From Rhodobacterales bacterium HKCCE3408 (lineage in GTDB: Bacteria; Pseudomonadota; Alphaproteobacteria; Rhodobacterales; Rhodobacteraceae), in the NCBI GenBank assembly GCA_015689705.1, contig WVSN01000020.1, positions 1-48,546 of the forward strand: a stretch of DNA of 48,546 bases. The letters are read 5' to 3'. The position numbers and the translations under genes are program-made. Of the stretch, positions 44,810 to 48,546 are shown piece after piece. Position 1 is the first letter of the stretch. Every line of letters starts with the position of its first letter. The notes below the pieces were generated by a model, which was not told the DNA's origin, did no database searches, and worked only from the letters and a program-made list of their open reading frames with translations.

Positions 44810-45521
44810 GGGCGGCCTGCAGGACCGGTGTGCGGGGGACGATCCGGCCCTCGGCCATGTCGATCAGGCGGGGCAGACGGTCGTGGAAGGCCGGGTCGTG
44901 GCTGACCACGATGAGCGTCCGGCCGGTGCCCTCGCAGGCCGCCAGAAGATCGTCGATCAGCCGGTCGGCCATGGCGCGGTCGAGGCTCGCCGTCGGCTCG
45001 TCGGCGAGGATGACGGGCGGGTCCATGGCGAGCGCGCGGGCGACGGCGATGCGCTGACGCTCTCCGCCCGAGAAGCTGGCGACCCGGCGCGCACCGCCGC
45101 GGACCAGTCCGAAACGGTCGAGCAGTCCGGCGGCCCGGTCGCGGATCGGCGCGCGGCCCGCCGAAGGCCCGAATGAGGCCGCGATGGCAGCGTTTGCCGC
45201 AGGGGAGAGTTCCTCGAACAGCAGGTAGTCCTGGAAGACGAGCCCGAAGGTCGCCCGGCGGAAGGCCGTCCGGCGGCGCTCGGACAAGGCGGCGATGTCG
45301 GTCCCGCCCCAGTCGATCCGGCCCGTGACCGGCAGAAGCCCGGCGAGTGCATATAGCAGCGTGGACTTGCCCGCGCCGGACGGACCACGGATCACGACAC
45401 GCTCGCCCGGCGCGATGTGCAGCGCGGGGACGTCGATCAGGCGCCGCCCGCCCTCGCCCGCGACGGTCAGGTCCGTGACCTCCAGCGCGGGTGCGGGCTC
45501 AGGCGCGGTCGTAGACGGCAT
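44802..45521 (-). CDS. ABC transporter ATP-binding protein (MacB/LolD type)
   Basis: A 239-residue ATPase. Walker A is GPSGAGKST, the Q-loop region is LVFQDYLLFEEL, the signature is FSGGERQR, Walker B is PVILADEPTASLD, and the switch histidine is in VVSHDPAF. It pairs with the FtsX-like permease downstream (8-base overlap). Its start overlaps the end of the Tat-exported gene upstream by 23 bases, so the three genes are co-translated and probably form one machine. Substrate not known. Confidence 0.9.
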   Translation of the reverse strand: MPSTTAPEPAPALEVTDLTVAGEGGRRLIDVPALHIAPGERVVIRGPSGAGKSTLLYALAGLLPVTGRIDWGGTDIAALSERRRTAFRRATFGLVFQDYLLFEELSPAANAAIAASFGPSAGRAPIRDRAAGLLDRFGLVRGGARRVASFSGGERQRIAVARALAMDPPVILADEPTASLDRAMADRLIDDLLAACEGTGRTLIVVSHDPAFHDRLPRLIDMAEGRIVPRTPVLQAAHA

Positions 45522-45933
45522 CGATCAGGCGGACCCGGCTGAGGAACCCGAATTCGGGGTCGGTGTAGCTGCCGAGCTCGAGCCGGCCGTTGGCGACCAG
45601 GGGCACGTTGAACGGCTCCACGTCGAGCGTGCGCTGCGTGTAGACGGCGACGATGTCGGCGGGCCAGTCGGCCTCGCTTTCGCAGAACGGGCAGGTCGCC
45701 ATGGGGCGGCGGGTCAGCACGAAGAAGGCGGCATCAGCGCGGAGCGGCGGGGCCATGAAGCCCTGCACGTCGATGCGCTGACCGGCCAGCCCTTCGGCGA
45801 GATCGGAAAAGCTCATGTCGCGGTTGTAAAGATCCCGCAGCATCACGGTACCGCCGTCGACGGCGCGGGCGATGCCCGGCGCGGCAAGGGCGGCGGCGGA
45901 GGCGGTCAGGAAGGTGCGTCGGTCGATGGTCAT
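45499..45933 (-). CDS. Tat-exported protein with CPFC motif, ABC partner
   Basis: A 144-residue protein with a clear twin-arginine signal (MTIDRRTFLTASAAALAAPGIARA). The mature 120 residues contain DLAEGLAGQRIDVQGFMAPPLRADAAFFVLTRRP and a CPFC pair in MATCPFCESEADWPADIVAVY, then a beta-rich end. The GQRIDVQGFMAPPL...FVLT pattern recalls periplasmic beta-barrel domains such as DUF3299, but the CPFC motif could bind a metal or be redox active. Tat export suggests folding or cofactor binding before transport. The gene lies between phoA and the ABC genes and overlaps the ATPase gene. ATG at 45933 with GAGGA nine bases upstream. Confidence 0.7.
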   Translation of the reverse strand: MTIDRRTFLTASAAALAAPGIARAVDGGTVMLRDLYNRDMSFSDLAEGLAGQRIDVQGFMAPPLRADAAFFVLTRRPMATCPFCESEADWPADIVAVYTQRTLDVEPFNVPLVANGRLELGSYTDPEFGFLSRVRLIDAVYDRA

Positions 45934-45989
45934 GGGAGGATGTCCTCGTCTCGTCGCGGGGCCGTCTGGGCGGTCATCCGAAGCGGTGA

Positions 45990-46015
45990 AACGGCCCGCA
46001 GCGTGGCGGGCCGTT
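45990..46015 (-). terminator. Terminator hairpin after phoA
   Basis: AACGGCCCGC-AGCGTG-GCGGGCCGTT, a perfect 10-bp stem 20 bases beyond the phoA stop (minus strand). Only a short T stretch follows, so some read-through to the Tat/ABC genes is possible. Confidence 0.7.
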
Positions 46016-46034
46016 CCGAAGTTTCCCCCGTCGG

Positions 46035-47549
46035 TCACTCGGCGTTGAACAGCGCGTGGTGCATGACGTGGAAGATCACGTTCTGCTCGATCGTACCGTC
46101 GAAGAGATGCGCCCAGGGTCCGATGGCGTAGACTGCGACATCCTCACCCGAATGGGTCTCGGACGACATCGGGATCAGCGCCTGCTGGAGGTAGTCGGCG
46201 TCGGTCACCATTTCCTCGGTCAGTTCCGGGCGCGAGCCGGCATATTCGTTCGAGTTCGAGCCCTCGACCGGGAGCAGGACGGAACCCGCGCCGTTGAGGT
46301 ATCCGGCGACGGTGTAGGGCAGTCCGTCATCGCCGGTCAGCGGCTCGCCGTCATTCTCGATGCCGGTCTGGGACACGCCCATGCACAGGCCGAGGATGTT
46401 CGAGCCGCGGCCGCAATAGCCGTTGAAGGCGATGGCGTGCTCGTGGTCGGCGGTCACGATGATCAGCGTGTCCTCACGGCTCGTCATCTCGAGCGCCGTT
46501 TCAACCGCTTCGGCGAAGGCCGCGCCGTCGGTGACAGTGCGGAACAGGTTGCCGTCATGGTTGGCGTGATCGACCCGGCCGGCCTCGATCTCGAGGTAGA
46601 AGCCGGTCTCGTTGGTGCCGAGATACTCGATCGCGGCGGCCGTCATCTGGGCGAGCGACGGCTCGTCCGTGCGGTCGTATTCGTACAGCATGTGGCTGTT
46701 CTCGAAGAGCGCGAGGATCGGCGAGGAGCCGTCCAGGTTCAGGCCCTCGAAGGTCGCTTCGTCGCTGGCGAACTGGGCACCGAGACCGGTGGCCCGCTCG
46801 ATCAGGTTCGAGTCGTCCGGACGCCGGCCGGCAAGGCCGCCCATCTCGACGCCTTCGGGCAGGAAGTAGCGGGCTCCGCCGCCCATGGCGAAGTCGATCG
46901 TGCCGGCTTCCATGGCGTTGATGAGCTGCGTCGCGATGTCGACGGAACCGTCGCAGCCTTCCGGAACGGCGTCTTCCCAGTTGCGGTTGGCGGTGTGGGC
47001 ATAGACGGCCGCCGGGGTCGCGTGGGTGATCCGCGCGGTCGAAACGATGCCGACGGACATGCCGGCCTCGGTCGCCATCTCGGACATCAGCGTCAGTTCG
47101 TTGCCGGCCTCGGTCGTGCAATCGTCGTGGATCGCATCACCGCCGAGGTTGATCAGGTTGAAGCGCTGCTTCACGCCGGTGTTCATCGCGCCCGCTGTCG
47201 GGGCGGAATCGGGCGTCTGGGCGTTGATATTGTAGGTCTTGACCAGCGCGCTGTACCAGTCGGAGGTCTCGTAGGGCAGCACGAAATCCTCACCGAGACC
47301 GCCTTCCGCCTGGCCCATGTAGAGACGCGTGGCGTAGTTGGTGCCGACGCCGTTGCCGTCCGCGACCATCAGGATGACGTTGCGGGCGCGGTTGGTGTTC
47401 GCCTCGCGCGCCAGGATTTCCTGGATCGTGGTCTGGCCGGCGGTGAACCATTCGTCCTCGGCCTGCGCGATGTCCTGGGCCGGCACGGCGGTGCCAAGAG
47501 CGGTGGTCGACAGCGCCGCCAGCGCCATCGTTCGGATGGTGTGAGCCAT
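46035..47549 (-). CDS. phoA: Alkaline phosphatase (PhoA type)
   Basis: A 504-residue exported metalloenzyme releasing phosphate from organic esters. Signal peptide MAHTIRTMALAALSTTALGTAVPA. Metal and active-site parts: ILMVADGNGVGT (Asp64 near the first metal), the nucleophile Ser115 in QTPDSAPTAGAMNTG, HATPAAVYAH, EIEAGRVDHANHDGN, IIVTADHEHAI and SSETHSGEDVAVYA. The nucleophile motif is D-S-A-P-T-A rather than the D-S-A-A-S-A of E. coli. It is probably periplasmic. A possible PHO box lies at 47671-47688. Tat/ABC genes follow on the same strand. Confidence 0.93.
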   Translation of the reverse strand: MAHTIRTMALAALSTTALGTAVPAQDIAQAEDEWFTAGQTTIQEILAREANTNRARNVILMVADGNGVGTNYATRLYMGQAEGGLGEDFVLPYETSDWYSALVKTYNINAQTPDSAPTAGAMNTGVKQRFNLINLGGDAIHDDCTTEAGNELTLMSEMATEAGMSVGIVSTARITHATPAAVYAHTANRNWEDAVPEGCDGSVDIATQLINAMEAGTIDFAMGGGARYFLPEGVEMGGLAGRRPDDSNLIERATGLGAQFASDEATFEGLNLDGSSPILALFENSHMLYEYDRTDEPSLAQMTAAAIEYLGTNETGFYLEIEAGRVDHANHDGNLFRTVTDGAAFAEAVETALEMTSREDTLIIVTADHEHAIAFNGYCGRGSNILGLCMGVSQTGIENDGEPLTGDDGLPYTVAGYLNGAGSVLLPVEGSNSNEYAGSRPELTEEMVTDADYLQQALIPMSSETHSGEDVAVYAIGPWAHLFDGTIEQNVIFHVMHHALFNAE

Positions 47550-47670
47550 GAATGTCTCCTCGGGGTTCCCTGTTCCTCAGCCGTCTTGGGCATGGGGCAT
47601 CCACCGCATTCCCGACTGGACCGACTGCCCGACCTTGATGGCGGGTCTGTGCGACAGGTGCGTGCAGCTT

Positions 47671-47688
47671 TTGTGAAGTAATTGTAAC
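47671..47688. promoter_or_regulatory. Possible PHO box between phoA and an exported orphan
   Basis: TTGTGAA-GTAA-TTGTAAC: two direct 7-base repeats of the form xTGTxAx with 11-base spacing, as in PhoB sites (CTGTCAT repeats, four-base spacer). Only a partial match to the consensus, and the orientation is away from phoA. Confidence 0.25.
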
Positions 47689-47774
47689 CGCGCGGCGGGT
47701 GGCAGGGTGCGCGGAGAGCGAACGGGGCGAAAGTTTCGGTCGCCGCGCGGCTCGTCTCCGGGTTAGGCTGACCC

Positions 47775-48182
47775 ATGGTCAGACCCGTTCTTCTCGCCGT
47801 ATTCGCCGTGACCGCCACGCCGGTTGCCGCCGATCCGATGATCTGGCCCGCGGACGGAACCCCCGACCGGGAGGTCGCCTTCCACTGTGCGGCGGTGATG
47901 ACGGCCCTGGGCGAGGCCTATGTCTTCGCCACCGAGCTTCTGGAGCGCGACGACCTGCCCCGGCCCGCCACCCTGCCCGCTCGGCTTCTGGATGCCGCCG
48001 GCGGTGAGACGCGGATCAGCGAGATCCTCGACACCGTGCTCGGGTGGCGGACCTACTGGGAAAGCATGGGCCGGACGAGCTTCTATGCCAGCATCTCGCA
48101 GGACGGGACACCCTATGTCGCCGATGAGGGCGAGATCCTCTACGAAAACGTCACGCGCTGCATCGCGCGCTTCGACCTCTAG
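47775..48182 (+). CDS. Hypothetical exported protein
   Basis: A 135-residue protein with a signal peptide (MVRPVLLAVFAVTATPVAA) and a mostly helical mature part with two cysteines (FHCAAVMTALGEAYVFATELLERD and NVTRCIARF), probably a disulfide. I do not recognise a family. It diverges from phoA across a 225-base gap with a possible PHO box. It is similar in size and style to the exported orphan at 42069, but I see no convincing sequence match between them. The start is the ATG at the signal peptide. Confidence 0.6.
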   Translation: MVRPVLLAVFAVTATPVAADPMIWPADGTPDREVAFHCAAVMTALGEAYVFATELLERDDLPRPATLPARLLDAAGGETRISEILDTVLGWRTYWESMGRTSFYASISQDGTPYVADEGEILYENVTRCIARFDL

Positions 48183-48186
48183 ACGT

Positions 48187-48546
48187 TCAGGCGGCCAGCA
48201 GATCCCGCAGGTCGGCGGGTCGCAGCGGCGCGTCGAACGCGAAGCCTGCCATCTGTCCCTTCGCCCAGACCACGCGGGCGGGCACGGTGCGGTCGGCAAA
48301 GCCGATCTCCACGCGCATCTCCGGCGCGAGGTCGGCCGCGACGATCAGCCGGGCGCCGCTGCAGGAGATGTCGAAGAACCGCGCCGGGGCGGGCGCGGAG
48401 CCGGGCACGGAGAGGACCGCGGGTCCGCTGTAGCTGAAGCGTTCCGCGCGGCGGCGGTTGCGGTGACGAAACGCGACCAGCGCCGCGACGGTCGCCCCGG
48501 CGAGCAGCAGCGGCAGGAGGATCGACGGGCGCAGGGCCGCGGCGCT
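48187..48546 (-). CDS. Membrane-anchored PilZ domain protein, 5' end cut
   Basis: The frame is open to the window edge, so the start is missing. The visible part has a membrane helix (SILLPLLLAGATVAALVAF), a basic segment RHRNRRRAERF and then a PilZ beta-barrel with FFDISCSGARLIV (the D-x-S-x-x-G motif) and ARVVWAKGQMAGFAF. The arginine cluster followed by D-x-S-x-x-G is what binds cyclic di-GMP in PilZ domains; here the arginines lie just after the membrane helix. It probably senses c-di-GMP at the inner membrane to adjust motility, surface polymers or another output. It converges on the orphan at 47775, four bases away. Confidence 0.75.
   Translation of the reverse strand, partial: SAAALRPSILLPLLLAGATVAALVAFRHRNRRRAERFSYSGPAVLSVPGSAPAPARFFDISCSGARLIVAADLAPEMRVEIGFADRTVPARVVWAKGQMAGFAFDAPLRPADLRDLLAA

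Overview
The window is a high-GC stretch of bacterial chromosome that reads as an alphaproteobacterium of the family Rhodobacteraceae, probably of the marine Roseobacter type. The main reasons are: a close match to the DMSP lyase DddP; the alphaproteobacterial block bamE / yceD-rpmF-plsX-fabH-ihfA-merR; the ornithine-lipid gene olsB; the long 360-residue dCTP deaminase; and the sulfite-reduction cluster cysG-DUF2849-cysI-cysH-DUF934-fpr beside an Lrp-type regulator. I see no phage, insertion sequence, CRISPR array or plasmid function. Coding density is high and no gap between genes reaches 300 bases. The first and last genes are cut by the window edges.

Layout. 1-9.5 kb: housekeeping genes (DUF533 protein, Fur-family regulator, EamA transporter, enolase, small membrane protein, GNAT, cupin, RarD, AnmK, TyrS, FemAB-like GNAT). 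9.5-15.2 kb: envelope and lipid block (OlsB, BamE, YceD, L32, PlsX, FabH, IHF-alpha, MerR regulator, tRNA-Pro). 15.2-20.4 kb: dCTP deaminase, a methyltransferase diverging from dddP, and an alpha/beta hydrolase-OsmC fusion. 20.3-26.5 kb: assimilatory sulfate reduction under a divergent Lrp/AsnC regulator. 26.5-28.1 kb: an alanine-rich anchored protein and infC, which appears to start at ATA. 28.2-38.1 kb: a molybdenum/tungsten-centred region with a tungstate ABC transporter (tupBCA), a form II CO-dehydrogenase-like (xanthine dehydrogenase family) operon, an ArsR-SRPBCC pair, and a MoeA-like protein with XdhC. 38.2-40.7 kb: Tat-exported MsrB, a fasciclin protein, an RskA-like anti-sigma factor and its ECF sigma factor. 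40.9-48.5 kb: CobS, a serine/threonine dehydratase, an ABC transporter with a Tat-exported partner next to alkaline phosphatase, small exported orphans and a membrane-anchored PilZ protein.

How the genes work together. The Lrp-cys block holds the genes from siroheme synthesis through APS reduction to sulfite reduction, plus a possible electron-donor reductase. Two phased palindromes in the divergent promoter look like its operator. The tup, cox and moeA/xdhC genes combine oxyanion uptake, a molybdenum hydroxylase and cofactor insertion. The ECF/RskA/fasciclin/MsrB group resembles the mycobacterial SigK-RskA-MPT70/83 envelope circuit. A hairpin-plus-box intergenic element occurs three times, always in the same orientation relative to the genes on either side. 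It and the cys operator are the strongest unexplained non-coding signals.
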